Assembly (NCBI GenBank): GCA_030141605.1
Contig: JAQGDQ010000391.1
Location: 71,501 to 126,000 of the forward strand
DNA length: 54,500 bases
Direction of reading: 5' to 3'
Origin: Tubiluchus corallicola
Taxonomy: Eukaryota; Priapulida; Priapulimorpha; Priapulimorphida; Tubiluchidae
Positions 34,629 to 44,746 of the stretch are shown one piece after another. Below the pieces are notes generated by a model, which was given only the letters and a program-made list of their open reading frames with translations, was not told where the DNA came from and made no database searches. The position numbers were made by a program, and so were the translations under genes. How positions within the stretch are numbered: position 1 is the first letter of the stretch; every line of letters starts with the position of its first letter.

Positions 34629-35928
34629 GTAAGTTTAATAGTTATTAAAATAATTGCGTGCCATGTTCATTATGACACGATGTGAATTGTTAGTTATTGT
34701 TTGGAAGAAAAAACAACAAAACAGCAAAGAAAAAAGTACCTTGCACTTTTGAAATGTCCCCATATTCCTCGCTGTGAAATTTTTAGAAAATATAGCGTTG
34801 CGTGAGGTATAGAACTCTTCGGGGTAAAAGGCCCACACGAGTTTTGCAGAAGTGCCAATAGAGGACACTACATACATGCATGCGTGGAATACTGAAAGCT
34901 AATATGCAGATAAAAAGGTTAGTTGTATAAGTGATGCTTAAGTAAGACGTGCAGATTGTGGTCTCATATAACTTTTCATCATTTTTTCTATCAATTTTTG
35001 ATTAACAAATTCGTGGAGTTCTATCGAAGGAACCGTACGATGAGCGTGATATTATGACTGCAAATGTTCACCTGTAAGTGTACTTTCCTAAAAAAGTCTT
35101 ACGCTAACTTAACAATTTTTGCACTTAATCGTAAAGACATATCTTGATGTGCAAAGGGGCAAACGGTCTCGCCTCTGCGTGTGGGGCTCGAAACGCCCGT
35201 GGTGTCTTTGCGCCGATTATATTAGGGCACTTTACAATTCCAGGGATTGATGGTGATCGTGAACAAATCAAAGGTTAGGTGTACCAGAGAACGCATTTAT
35301 GTACACTATACAACGTCTAATAGTAACAGTCTTAACAGCTAGCTAGAACCTTATCTAGCTCATTTTTCTTGTTCCCAAGCGAGATCCTGCTAGTAGATCA
35401 CTCTATGCACAGACTAATGCATAGTTAAGTAAAGTCCACGTAAAAGAACTGAAATTACTGAACGTTAGCTGCCGTTGGTTTTTCTTTACCCGTATGTCAC
35501 GTGACGGTTGTAGTTAAGACGCTTTGCTGTGGTACACTTAACCTGTGACCTACAACTTTGAACTACAATACTTATTTAATAACTAAAGTTGGTATGGCAC
35601 ATTTTTGATAATTTAACAGGTTCAAAGCATAAATTTTGTTCGTTCTTATTTTGTTTGTTAGTTTTGTCTTTCTCTTCTTCCAAAGCAGTGTTACAGTTTT
35701 TTTTCGGTTTTCAAAAATGTGTTGCTGTCTACTTGAATGTAACTATACGTTCACGGTTAACCCTTTCCCTCTGCTTACAAACAACATGAACAGTGAAGCA
35801 ACAGTAAACGCGGAAGAAAGAAGTTAATTCTGATTTTCACTAAACACAGCTATTTAAATTGACTTGCAAAAACTGAACAACAGTGCAAGCGTGATGAAAG
35901 GGCAATGTATGTATAATAAATCGTTTTA

Positions 35929-36016
35929 TTCACAAAGACGCCGTGACATGCGCATCTGCACCGTCCGCGCTCTACGTCACAATATGGCGATGCGCATGTC
36001 ATTGCGTCCTTGTGAA
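35929..36016. repeat. 88-bp inverted repeat, unit C copy
   Basis: Same element as 22068-22155, with arms from TTCACAAAGACG to CGTCCTTGTGAA and inner TGACATGCGCATC against GATGCGCATGTCA. A few compensated and uncompensated changes differ from the unit B copy. Confidence 0.75.
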
Positions 36017-36837
36017 GAAAACGTAAAAAAGCAGTAGTAAAAGTGAAATTACCGAGTGAAGTATTGAATTTTATATTTTATAAAAAGTGAAATCAAGTAA
36101 CTCGCCAGATATCTAATCCTTTGCGCTCCATGCCGGTTCACATTACGGAGCAGGTGCTGAGGTGGAAAATGCACCTGCCCGTTAGCCCACTGAACAGACA
36201 AAACCGTTCCGCAGCAGCAATGTTATACGCCACTATACAATGGCTTCAAATGGACGAGACCGCCCCTGTAACAATACATACATATGCATATCATAAATGT
36301 TAATACATTTTTCAGTTTCCATATAAAACTTTCATAATCTTTCACTCATTTTCACTGTAATGTAGCCTTTTAAATATTTTTGCTAACTATCTTAAAACTG
36401 ATTTGGAAAGACCAAAGAAAATTGTATAAAGATCGTTGGTAAGAATCTCATTCTTGAGCATACCGTTCTGTGTAATGATATGTTAAAGGAAATTATAGCA
36501 GACAACTTTCATCCTCTACATAAAGAATTTACATTTCTTTCACGCAAAATAGAATTAAACGTGCCCCTTTCAAGAACAAATCTATTTTCGTTTCTTTCCA
36601 CTCGAATTAAAGTATTCAATAATAGTTAAGCACGTTAAGCACCTTTCAACTTTTAAAGCTTTATTTTGATTGTAACGCAAATTCATTTTAGTAACATAGA
36701 TGCATTTACATTTATATGCACAGTCGAATTTAATTGAAATGGCAGACTTGTTGTGCTAATTGTTTCTTAAGTAGTCCGTGCAAACCAACAAAAAGGAAAT
36801 TTTCCTGTATACCGATAGTATACATTTCCTATAAGTG

Positions 36838-36970
36838 TCTCCATGTCTGTGTCTATGTCTATGTCTATGACCGCCTTTGTCTATGTCTAGGTCTGTTTTT
36901 ATCCATGTCTAAATCGGTGTCTGTATCTCTGTGTGTATCTACGTCTATGTCTATGTCTATCTCTATATTT
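36838..36970. repeat. TCTATG-type hexanucleotide tract, unit C
   Basis: Imperfect GTCTATGTCTATG repeats ending about 40 bp before the exon 3 acceptor. Confidence 0.8.
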
Positions 36971-37008
36971 GTGTTTTCATAAGTTGTAGTTAACTTTTTG
37001 AATTTCAG

Positions 37009-37135
37009 CAACAATGGAGCTTACGTTTTCTATGACAACCGACTCATGCCTCTGCTTACAGTAAATGAGACGCTCAAATACTCAGCCGACTTATATTTTG
37101 GTGGTCGAATGTCCGGGAAGAAGAAGTCAGAGAAG
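37009..37135 (+). CDS. ABCG5: ABCG5-like exon 3 (Q-loop region), intact
   Basis: 127 nt; acceptor gaatttcag, phase 2 in, phase 0 out at donor gtaacc. Encodes NNGAYVFYDNRLMPLLTVNE, then TLKYSADLYFGGRMSGKKKSEK split at the exon end. LLTVNETLKYSA matches LSSLTVRETLHYTA of vertebrate ABCG5. The Q-loop glutamine found there (VLQSD) is replaced by tyrosine here (VFYDN). Confidence 0.85.
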
Positions 37136-37702
37136 GTAACCCCTATTTCTGCTTTGTTTTTGCAGGTTTTTAATCGCTGGTCGTTTTATTGGATATTATG
37201 ATGTTTAATTTAAAGTGATTGGAATTGACTCAAACTGAAGAGAGGCAGTAGTAATATTCATTCTGCATTTACTTCTGTTTTTTAATTTTCTGTTGAATCA
37301 CAAAGGAGGTAGTAAGTAAACAAATGCTAGATGCAGAATAACTGGTGTTCTTGCAACATCTTCTATTTAATTTTTTCATCACTTATCTAACGTAAAACTA
37401 CCAAATTTTAAGTGTTCAAAATATTCCTCTGGTGGCGCTTCAATCTTATTCTACAGCTCAGGAACTAACGTTTCTGCAAGCCACCTGTTGTCACAAATGA
37501 GGGCAGTGAAATCCCAGGAAAACTGAAAATATGAAACAGAAGCTATTGCTTAAACACCTGTTACCCCCTCCCCCCTCCCCCATCCAGCGTTTATTTAATA
37601 GTACTATATTTCCATTGGCATGACACCTTCATTGCAAAACTAGGACAATATTGATGAAACTAAACAATATTGAGGATGTTGAAAGGATGAATAATATCCT
37701 AG
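37136..37702. other. Intron 3 of unit C
   Basis: AT-rich with a C-rich patch (CCCCCTCCCCCCTCCCCC) near 37565. Nothing else recognised. Lost in unit B. Confidence 0.5.
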
Positions 37703-37820
37703 GTGAAATGGGCAATGGTTGAGTTAGATCTAGTCCATGTTGAAGACGATGTCATCAAGAATCTAACAGAAAGCGAGAGGAGGAGACTGATCATTGCACT
37801 GCAGATCATTAAAGATCCAC
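37703..37820 (+). CDS. ABCG5: ABCG5-like exon 4 (ABC signature), only copy
   Basis: 118 nt; acceptor atatcctag, phase 0 in, phase 1 out at donor gtaagt. The acceptor was chosen because VKWAMVELDLVHVEDDVIKN then aligns residue by residue with [20 protein letters not shown] of vertebrate ABCG5. The signature helix reads LTESERRRLIIALQIIKDP, against ISTGERRRVSIAAQLLQDP: the signature glycine is gone and about five residues before it (YSLGG) are missing. In ABCG5/ABCG8 pairs the site using the ABCG5 signature is already the degenerate one, so this can be tolerated. Confidence 0.8.
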
Positions 37821-37864
37821 GTAAGTATATCATATCATCATTATTCTTACGTAAGTTAACTTAT

Positions 37865-38115
37865 CCGCATCATCATTCTCAGTTACATCACCAGCAGAAA
37901 CATCTTTATCATCATCATCATCATCACCGTCATCATCATGATGATCTCATCATTATCATCGTTGTCATCATCATGTAGTCGTCGTCGTCATCATTATCAT
38001 AATAATAATAATCATCGTCGTCGTCGTTATTGTCGCCATCATCATCGTCGTCATCATCAACGTCATCATCATCATCAGCAGCAGCACCCTCTTCACCATT
38101 ACTATTATTATCACC
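37865..38115. repeat. Imperfect ATC/CGT trinucleotide tract
   Basis: Runs of CATCAT, TCGTCG and AATAATAAT interspersed over about 250 bp. Confidence 0.85.
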
Positions 38116-38159
38116 CTGTCATTAATAGCACATTATTAGCATAAGATTATAGAAAACTA

Positions 38160-38606
38160 CAGTTTAGTTTAGTTTAGTTTAGTGTAGTGTAGTGTAGTGT
38201 AGTGTAGTGTAGTGTAGTGTAGTGTAGTGTAGTGTAGTGTAGTGTAGTGTAGTGTAGTGTAGTGTAGTGTAGTGTAGTGTAGTGTACTGAAGTGTAGTGT
38301 TGTGTTGTGTAGTGTAGCATAGTGTAGCATAGTATAGCGTAGCGTAGCCTAGTGTAGTGTAGTGTAGTGTAGTGTAGTGTAGTGTAGTGTAGTGTAGTGC
38401 GTAGTGTAGTGTAGTGTAGTGTAGTGTAGTGTAGTGTAGTGTAGTGTAGTGTAGTGTAGTGTAGTGTAGTGTAGTGTAGTGTAGTGTAGTGTAGTGTAGT
38501 GTAGTGTAGTGTAGTGTAGTGTAGTGCAGTGCAGTGCAGTGTAGTGTAGCATAGAGTAGCATAGCGCAGCATAGTGTAGCATGACGTAGCGTAGCGTAGT
38601 GTGGTT
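38160..38606. repeat. Pentanucleotide (AGTGT)n array, about 445 bp
   Basis: Begins as AGTTT repeats, becomes AGTGT for most of its length and ends with AGCAT, AGCGT and AGCGC variants. A variant block (about 38285-38350) divides two long uniform stretches. It is absent from units A and B, which have deleted this interval. Confidence 0.95.
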
Positions 38607-38774
38607 TAGATGCGATTGTTTTTCCAAAATGCTATGACATTATATACATTGTTACATACTTTGCAAGATATTTGTTATTCAGGATAAGAACATACAATTT
38701 ATATAGGTCTAAGCAATTCTACATATATATGGGCCTATAGGCATTTAGCAGTTGATGGTATTTTCTATTTTCAG

Positions 38775-38966
38775 TGGTGCTTCTTGTAGAAGAACCAATG
38801 ACGGGATTGGATAGTTTCAGTGCAAACAGCGTGGTTTCATTGCTGTCCAGATTTGCCAAGAAGTACTTCCGCATAGTCATTTTCACTGCCCATCGTCCAC
38901 AGTCAGACATCTTCCCTCTTCTAGATCGTGTAACGTACCTGTGTGCAGGAGAAGTAGTTTTCACTG
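38775..38966 (+). CDS. ABCG5: ABCG5-like exon 5 (Walker B, D-loop, H-loop)
   Basis: 192 nt; acceptor ctattttcag, donor gtaggt, phase 1 both sides. Encodes VLLVEEPMTGLDSFSANSVV, then the H-loop FTAHRPQSDIFPLLDRV and LCAGEVVFTG. Aligns with VMLFDEPTTGLD and LTIHQPRSELFQLFDKI of vertebrate ABCG5. The D-loop (GLD) and H-loop histidine are kept, but the Walker B aspartate is replaced by glutamate (VEEP for FDEP). Confidence 0.85.
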
Positions 38967-39315
38967 GTAGGTGACGCCACTTGTCTATCCCGCGTCTAGT
39001 GGGTAGGTCTCTGCATTAACTGCTGGCTTCACGTTCTTCGATGAAGCCAGTGCTAAAATTTATTTATTACATAGAAAACAGTTAATTATGGAAAAAGCTA
39101 ACCAACAAAATCATATATCACTAATGGAAAATAGTTAAGTAAGAGATGCTACTTAAAACAAAGCAAAAACTTTCTTAGTCTTTTTTTAATGTGACAGATA
39201 TTCAATTCAAAACTCACAAGAATTCGACTATAAACTCGCAGTTTCAGATTTTGAAACTGGTGCAGCAGCACTGAGAGTTTGCCTGGTTTCTCTTTCAAAA
39301 TTATCATTTCTGCAG
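38967..39315. other. Intron 5 of unit C
   Basis: About 350 bp AT-rich intron. Nothing recognised. Confidence 0.6.
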
Positions 39316-39396
39316 GTTACACAAAGAACATGCTGGAGTACTTTCATGGTATCGGACATCCGTGTCCAGAATTTGAGAACCCGTTGGATTTCTACT
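39316..39396 (+). CDS. ABCG5: ABCG5-like exon 6
   Basis: 81 nt; acceptor ttctgcag, donor gtaagt, phase 1 both sides. Encodes YTKNMLEYFHGIGHPCPEFE and NPLDFY, matching [22 protein letters not shown] of vertebrate ABCG5, the end of the nucleotide-binding domain. Single copy in the window. Confidence 0.85.
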
Positions 39397-40099
39397 GTAA
39401 GTGTTATATTTAAGCAGTGTTGCCTGGCTTGTGTCTGTGTTGCCTAGCTGTATTTGTGGCAAAATCGCGAAAACAATTTTTTTACACATCCTTTGTTTTT
39501 CTTCATTGCCATAAATAAGATTTTTGAAATAATTATTGTTTTCTTAATGATGTTTGACATCAAGCAAAGGGCACCCCGTAAGGGCAAGAACCAATAGGCT
39601 TTAGCCTAGGGCGCCAAAGTTTGAGGGGCGTCAGATTTTAGAAAAAAAATCTTATTCTCCTCGAAAAATCTGTATACTTTCACATTTCTGTAAAATGCAC
39701 ATTTTGAAACACACCACAAGCAGTTGGTGAGTGCTGTTCTAATACAAAGGCCACATAACGAACAAGTCCAATGTAATTTAAGGTCTATGCAAATACATGT
39801 AATTCATAATGACCACAAAGAAACTAGGCTAATACTCTTTCTAACACATCACAAGTAATTGTTTAACCTGCTCATTACGAAATCAACCATAAATTTACAA
39901 TGGAGAAGGCCGGGACACAACTATCAGCCTAGGGCATCGTAAAGTCTTCACACGCCCCTGACTGCACTACTTTTTGAGCCCAGAACTCTCATAGTGTTAG
40001 AACAAGGGCTAGAATCCTCTCCTCATCGAAAGGCCTAGCGAACGCATTTTAGGAATACGTTTAAAAACAATAGAACAATTGTGATTTTGATCTTTTCAG
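39397..40099. other. Intron 6 of unit C with a possible transposon remnant
   Basis: Contains GCCTAGGGCGCC, GAGGGGCGTCAGATTTT and, at about 39953, CACGCCCCTGA. These resemble ends or interior of non-autonomous hAT-like elements. No matched terminal inverted repeats or target duplication found, so only a suspicion. Confidence 0.3.
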
Positions 40100-40231
40100 T
40101 AACTCTATCAAGTTTAGATAGAAGAACTCCAGCAAGACTCATCGAAACCACAACGAATGTTGAGCGTCTTATTGATAAATTTCGACAATTCGGTGGACTC
40201 CATCAAACTTACACAGGAGATAGACGAGAAG
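40100..40231 (+). CDS. ABCG5: ABCG5-like exon 7 (linker to membrane domain)
   Basis: 132 nt; acceptor tcttttcag, donor ggtttaa (weak match after GT), phase 1 both sides. Encodes LTLSSLDRRTPARLIETTTN and VERLIDKFRQFGGLHQTYT. LTLSSLDRRT matches MDLTSVDTQS of vertebrate ABCG5. The region links the ATPase to the membrane domain. Single copy in the window. Confidence 0.8.
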
Positions 40232-40284
40232 GTTTAAAATTTTCCGTCTTTTATGTTACTGCTCTTAAATTTTATCATCTTCCT

Positions 40285-40374
40285 TTCTCTCTTCTCTCTT
40301 CAGCTCTCTCTCTTTCCTTTTTCATTCCCTCGTTCTCGCTATTGTTCTCTCTTCTCTCTTCTGCTCTCACTTCT

Positions 40375-40422
<48 letters not shown>

Positions 40423-40425
40423 TCG
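40285..40425. repeat. Pyrimidine-rich tract with (CT)n(CA)n core
   Basis: CT-rich stretch in intron 7, with a pure (CT) run and short (CA) run at about 40376-40422. Serine/leucine ORFs here are translations of the repeat. Confidence 0.9.
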
Positions 40426-40656
40426 TTCTCTCCCTATCTGTCTCCCTCTGTTTTTGCCCATTTTTCTCTAAAATATTTTTGTTTTTCTGGTCTTCTTTTT
40501 CTTTCTTGTTTTTGCTTAATTTTTCTGCTGTTACTTTTTCTTCTTTATCAGACGTCATTCGACAAGAACAACTATTTTACACAACTGCTAAATACAACAG
40601 TTTGTAAAACTACATTATTGGACTAAAAACAAATAATGTGCCATTTTTTTCTTTAG

Positions 40657-40747
40657 ATATCTACAGAATGGATTCACAACAAAATCGTGTACCTTTGTCA
40701 GCTTGGGGACATCCATGGATCTTGCCAAAGATATTCACTTTGACCAG
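40657..40747 (+). CDS. ABCG5: ABCG5-like exon 8 (linker)
   Basis: 91 nt; acceptor tttctttag, phase 1 in, phase 2 out at donor gttagt. Encodes IYRMDSQQNRVPLSAWGHPW and ILPKIFTLTR. The TLTR end joins RATWHLIRDW of exon 9, as LLRRVTRNLVRN does in vertebrate ABCG5 just before the first membrane helix. Single copy. Confidence 0.75.
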
Positions 40748-41533
40748 GTTAGTGGGAGGCACTGGTTCGTCTGTTCATCAGGTTTTACACTTCATGAGAT
40801 GTTAATACCCACAGTTCCACAGACGATGAAGTAACAGATTTTTAAAAACTTTAGAGTTTAAAGGAAAGGCCTAGTCAGCTGAGAAGTTAGGCTTATTTCA
40901 TTGTGCGAATGTTAGAAGGATTTAGTAATAAAAGTGTGATAGGTGCCTCGTATATAATTAGTAAACTCACTTTAAACTCACGATTATTTCCGTTTGGACG
41001 ATGCCATTTTGAATACAAAAGTATATTTCTGCCAAAGACGTCATTCGTCGAATGAAGAAAAGCACATCCGTTCTTGATACGGTAGCCCTTGCTTGTCCAC
41101 AGAGTTAGGGCTATGTATCTGTGGGATCGGCACTGAGTTGGGCTAGCATGCCACCCCCAGTGGCTAGGTTACCAAAAATTAGGCAGCAATTCTGTGATAT
41201 TTCCGCGTGAACATTTGGTAAACTGCAGAAGTTTGAATTAATTTAAACAGTGTGCGCTTAGGGAAGGCCACGATGCACTTAAGAAGTCATTCATGAAGTC
41301 CACAAATTACGTCACAATGTCCGACTTGTAATTCTCATAGCTTATGTCTCTTGAAACTAAATGGTCGGAAAATACTATTAATAATGACACTTTATGGAGT
41401 GACAATTTTAAGTCGGCCTACTAGTCTGTATGCACACTAGCTAATCGTTTTTAGTTGGTATATTGTATTTTTCTTGTATAACTGTAACAAGTAAATATCA
41501 CATTATGTGAATGTTGTAATATTTCCTCTTTAG
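40748..41533. other. Intron 8 of unit C
   Basis: About 790 bp, AT-rich. Nothing recognised. Confidence 0.55.
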
Positions 41534-41733
41534 GCGAGCCACATGGCATTTGATCAGAGACTGGCAACACTTGTCCGTCAGGCTACTGCAGCTCCCTCTA
41601 TTCATGGTGATTTTGTTCCTGTTCGTGTTCGAGCTTCAGCATAATCAGGCCGGGGTTCAAACCCGACTAGGACTGATGTTTTATTGTTTAGCTGGAACGT
41701 CTTTTCTCTCTTGCATGACCACAGCTTTCCATT
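41534..41733 (+). CDS. ABCG5: ABCG5-like exon 9 (first two membrane helices)
   Basis: 200 nt; acceptor cctctttag, phase 2 in, phase 1 out at donor gtaagt. Encodes RATWHLIRDWQHLSVRLLQL, a helix PLFMVILFLFVFEL, then RLGLMFYCLAGTSFLSCMTT and AFH. Matches the start of the ABCG5 membrane domain (RNLVRNK, RLLQNLIMGLFLLFFVL, DRVGLLYQFVGA). The helices form half of the transport path with the partner subunit. Single copy. Confidence 0.85.
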
Positions 41734-43334
41734 GTAAGTAGAGAATCACATTTAGTAAAAACTTTGTTGTTATTGCATAAGAACGATCAAAAGTCATACA
41801 ATGCATTCTCTATCAAGAATATCTTTATTGCTAGTTGATATAACTAGTACAGCCATCTGCAGGTGCATAGCTGAAATTTCAACAATGATTTTAATTATCA
41901 ACGACTTAATCTGTCGACTTTATTTTCAAACGAAAAACATTATAGATTTTTTTTTCTTATATATAATTTTTCTTCCTTTATAAAATACTTCTTAAAAACT
42001 TCTGAAGTTTATAAGAAGTATTTTGAAGTCTATAGCCTATGATGTTAATCATTCATTGTACTGGGTCAATGTAATATGATTTCTGTTTTGATTTCTAACT
42101 ATTGTGACAGCATGTCCTATTTTATAATGACATGTTATAGTTTGAATAATGTAACATTATACAATATGTAATTCCCGATTAGCGATTGTATTCCTTATTG
42201 AAAAGAACAGACAACACCCACTTAAGCAAAAACATAACTTTTATTCAGACACAAACATCCACAACGTTTTGACACAATTAAGGTCATGTTCACGCAAAAA
42301 TCCAACTGAATAAAATTACAGTTTCTTGTGTGAATAAAAGCCATATCTTTGCATAAGTAGGGGCTATATGATACATATGTATCATTTTTGTTCATACTAA
42401 CAAGATTAGCAAGCAATGAGAATATATACAAGTAAGTGAGAGTAAGATTTGTTAGTATGGCGTACAACTCATTCCTGTCAAAAAATCAAAACGATTACGT
42501 TCTAGAGACTATATAACTTCTTTAATGAAATTTACAGTCCGTATTTGTTCACTGCTAGCATTACCTCTTACATCTAATGTACAAGAAAGAATTTTACAAA
42601 GAAAATTTTCACTTGTGTAAAAAGTTTCGGGCTCATTACAAATAGATAAAAAATTATAATCCATTATAGAAGAGGCATGAAGTCAAGAACTATGCGCAAA
42701 GAAATGGCTACACGATTTTCACTATATAACCAACTATGGTAAAATTTAACAAAATCGTTTTTGTTAAATGTTATTGTTATATGTCCTTATAAACTTATCG
42801 TTGATACGCTAAGATTAATCATATGCAAGATGAATACATGACATAGTAAGCAACTGAGGCTTGAGTAAAGAACGTGAAAACTATAAAGGCAGAAATTGAT
42901 TAACCAAAATTAATTCTGATTCAGAAAGCAATGTGGAATTTACCGTTAATCAAATCTCAGGGTTTTAGACAGAGCTTGAATAAGATCAAGGTTTCATTTA
43001 AATATTCGGCATTTGGTATTCATATTCCGTAGACGTTTTTAATCTACAAAAACTGATGGGGAAAAGGAATTTTTAAAATAAAAATAATAGCCAGTATGTA
43101 TCCGTGAACAAGGATCACAACTTCAACAATCATTTAATCGAAAATCGAGAATTATGTGCAAAGAAATTCTAAAAAAACAAAGTTTATAAAGAAGTATTTC
43201 GAACACAGATATCCTGTTACTGCTTGCCTTATACCACTGTTGTTCAGAGTGTGGTACCAATGTCTTACACACCCTTCTATCTTCATTAAAATATTTTTGT
43301 ACATTCTTTATTACAACAGTTTATCATTTTTTAG
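41734..43334. other. Intron 9 of unit C
   Basis: About 1.6 kb, very AT-rich, with a 43-bp near-perfect palindrome at 41982-42024. No coding features recognised; ORFs here show no family signature. Confidence 0.55.
41982..42024. repeat. 43-bp near-perfect palindrome
   Basis: AAAATACTTCTTA at the left end and TAAGAAGTATTTT at the right end are exact reverse complements, and the middle (ACTTC-TGAAGT) continues the symmetry with one mismatch. There is essentially no loop. Confidence 0.85.
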
Positions 43335-43473
43335 TTGCATTTCATCGCAATACCTATTGTCAAGAAGGAAGGGATAAACTCTATGGAGGATTTACGTTTG
43401 TTGTATCACAGATGATTTACAACCTTTTACCAAACTTGATTGCCACATTCGGTGCTTCAGCTATTATCTACTG
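43335..43473 (+). CDS. ABCG5: ABCG5-like exon 10
   Basis: 139 nt; acceptor ttttttag, phase 1 in, phase 2 out at donor gtaaac. Encodes FAFHRNTYCQEGRDKLYGGF and TFVVSQMIYNLLPNLIATFG, ending ASAIIYW. Aligns with [20 protein letters not shown] and LPFSVVATMIFSSVCYW of vertebrate ABCG5, including the conserved Glu-x-x-x-x-x-Tyr that leads into the third membrane helix. Single copy. Confidence 0.85.
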
Positions 43474-44560
43474 GTAAACTATTGTCACGTTTCTACTCAC
43501 TGACTAATTATTAAGCACTGTTCTGACATATGTGCAAATGTTACATCTACAATACTGCCCTGAGGAAAGTATGATTAGGAAGGATTATTATGCAAGAATC
43601 CTTTAAAGAGTCTTTCAAATTGAATTTGAACGAGTAACGACGGGAAGACAATATGTCTGTCCTTTGTGAAAAAAGTGGAAAATTCTACATGATTGTGGTT
43701 ATTTTGGAAACATTTTTATCCAACTTGTATAGATAAAGTTATCTGTCTTTTGTATCTTATTTTTTATCTAACTTGCATATGTAACATTGTAATACAGTCT
43801 ACAGTAAAGCTCAGCCCAGACTGTTTGATGGCCTAAAAAGCAACATTGTTTTTCTTTTGTTTAAGACAATATAGATGTTCTTCATTAAAAAGGCGCACGT
43901 TATTCAGCTGTGCATTTGTATCATTGATCTTCATTAGTCTGGTCTCCTTCGAAACACTTTCATCTAACTTGTATTGGGACAGATAGTAACAAAAATGAGC
44001 CCCTCGTGAGAATAAAGCCGCGACCTTGTACAGTAAAGCTCCGCCAACATCGTGTCTAGGTGGCCAAAACAGCAACAGCTTTTTTCTTTTTTTATTTACC
44101 ATCATTGTGTCTGTTCTTCTCCAAAAAGTGCTGCACATAGTTAAAATAAGCCTTTTCACAGTTTTGTTGTGCGCATGCACAGTTGCTGTAGGTGTCTCCT
44201 TGGCCTTGCCAAATGGTTCAAATGCTTATGTGTACTTAAAATTTGACTTTTTCACGATCATCAATCCCTGGAACTATGAAAAGGCTTATTGTGCCACTGG
44301 TAGCGCTTTCACTTTTAAATTTTATTACAGCTTGTATTAGAAATAAGATAAAAACACTTATTTACAGTAGCTAATGTTGTGCCAATAGATGTCATCGTGA
44401 GATTCGAACTCGGGCTGCAAGCAGTGTAGCGCCCACAATCCGTTTCCTTAACAACTAGGTCAACTGTACTGACACAGAAAGGTCAAGACATCACTCGACT
44501 TCAGGCAAATACCTGTCCGCCATCTTGTAGTAATTGCTTCCATTCTTGTACTTTTATTAG
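43474..44560. other. Intron 10 of unit C
   Basis: AT-rich intron with two imperfect direct repeats (about 43797-43890 and 44030-44125, sharing ACAGTAAAGCTC and a CAGCAACA-like stretch followed by TTTTTCTTTT) and a tRNA-derived SINE-like remnant on the minus strand. The ORF at 44026-44340 has hydrophobic stretches but no splice or family support. Confidence 0.5.
44385..44480 (-). mobile_element. tRNA-derived SINE-like remnant
   Basis: Read on the minus strand there is an A-box-like TGACCTAGTTGTTAAGG followed about 40 nt later by a B-box-like GAGTTCGAATC, the internal RNA polymerase III promoter layout of tRNA genes and tRNA-derived SINEs. The T-arm pairs poorly and no clean cloverleaf forms, so a functional tRNA is unlikely. 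Confidence 0.45.
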
Positions 44561-44746
44561 GGCAACGAGAATGGCAATGAGTGGGGTACTGTACGTGAAA
44601 TTTGCTGCAGTCATGTGGTGCGTCTGGAGCTTCATTGAGGTGCAGACTATTGCCCTGATGCTGTTCATTGCTGATTCATACATTGCGTTCGAAGTCAGTA
44701 CGTTCATCACCATCATTGCCATGGTAGCAGGGTCAGGTTTTGTCAG
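44561..44746 (+). CDS. ABCG5: ABCG5-like exon 11 (fourth and fifth membrane helices)
   Basis: 186 nt; acceptor cttttattag, phase 2 on both sides, donor gtaagg. Encodes MSGVLYVKFAAVMWCVWSFI, then EVQTIALMLFIADSYIAFEV and STFITIIAMVAGSGFVR. AGSGFVR matches VGSGFLRN of vertebrate ABCG5. Single copy. Confidence 0.85.

Larger units (their letters stand above)
34629..37008. other. Intron 2 of unit C
   Basis: AT-rich intron containing an 88-bp inverted repeat (35929-36016) and the TCTATG tract (36838-36970). A CACGTG motif in TGTCACGTGACGG lies near 35498 and is repeated in units A and B. No gene recognised. Confidence 0.55.
37821..38774. other. Intron 4 of unit C, rich in simple repeats
   Basis: Mostly simple sequence: a CAT/GTC-type trinucleotide tract and a long pentanucleotide array, listed separately. 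The histidine- and threonine-rich ORFs here are repeat translations. Confidence 0.7.

Noticed and set aside
38160-38606. Telomere-like array
   Set aside because: The unit is AGTGT-type, not TTAGGG or another known telomeric repeat, and it lies in an intron.
38174-38627. Three overlapping minus-strand ORFs made of HYTTL repeats
   Set aside because: A 5-bp repeat without stop codons is open in several frames; this is not coding evidence.
40367-40558. Minus-strand Arg/Glu-rich ORF and plus-strand Ser/Leu ORFs
   Set aside because: They come from the (CT)n tract in intron 7.
44026-44340. 104-codon hydrophobic ORF in intron 10, considered as an extra membrane exon
   Set aside because: Exons 10 and 11 already join in phase and align with ABCG5; no fitting splice sites.
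44385-44480. Functional tRNA gene
   Set aside because: A and B boxes are present but the T-arm and acceptor stem do not pair; a SINE-like remnant fits better.
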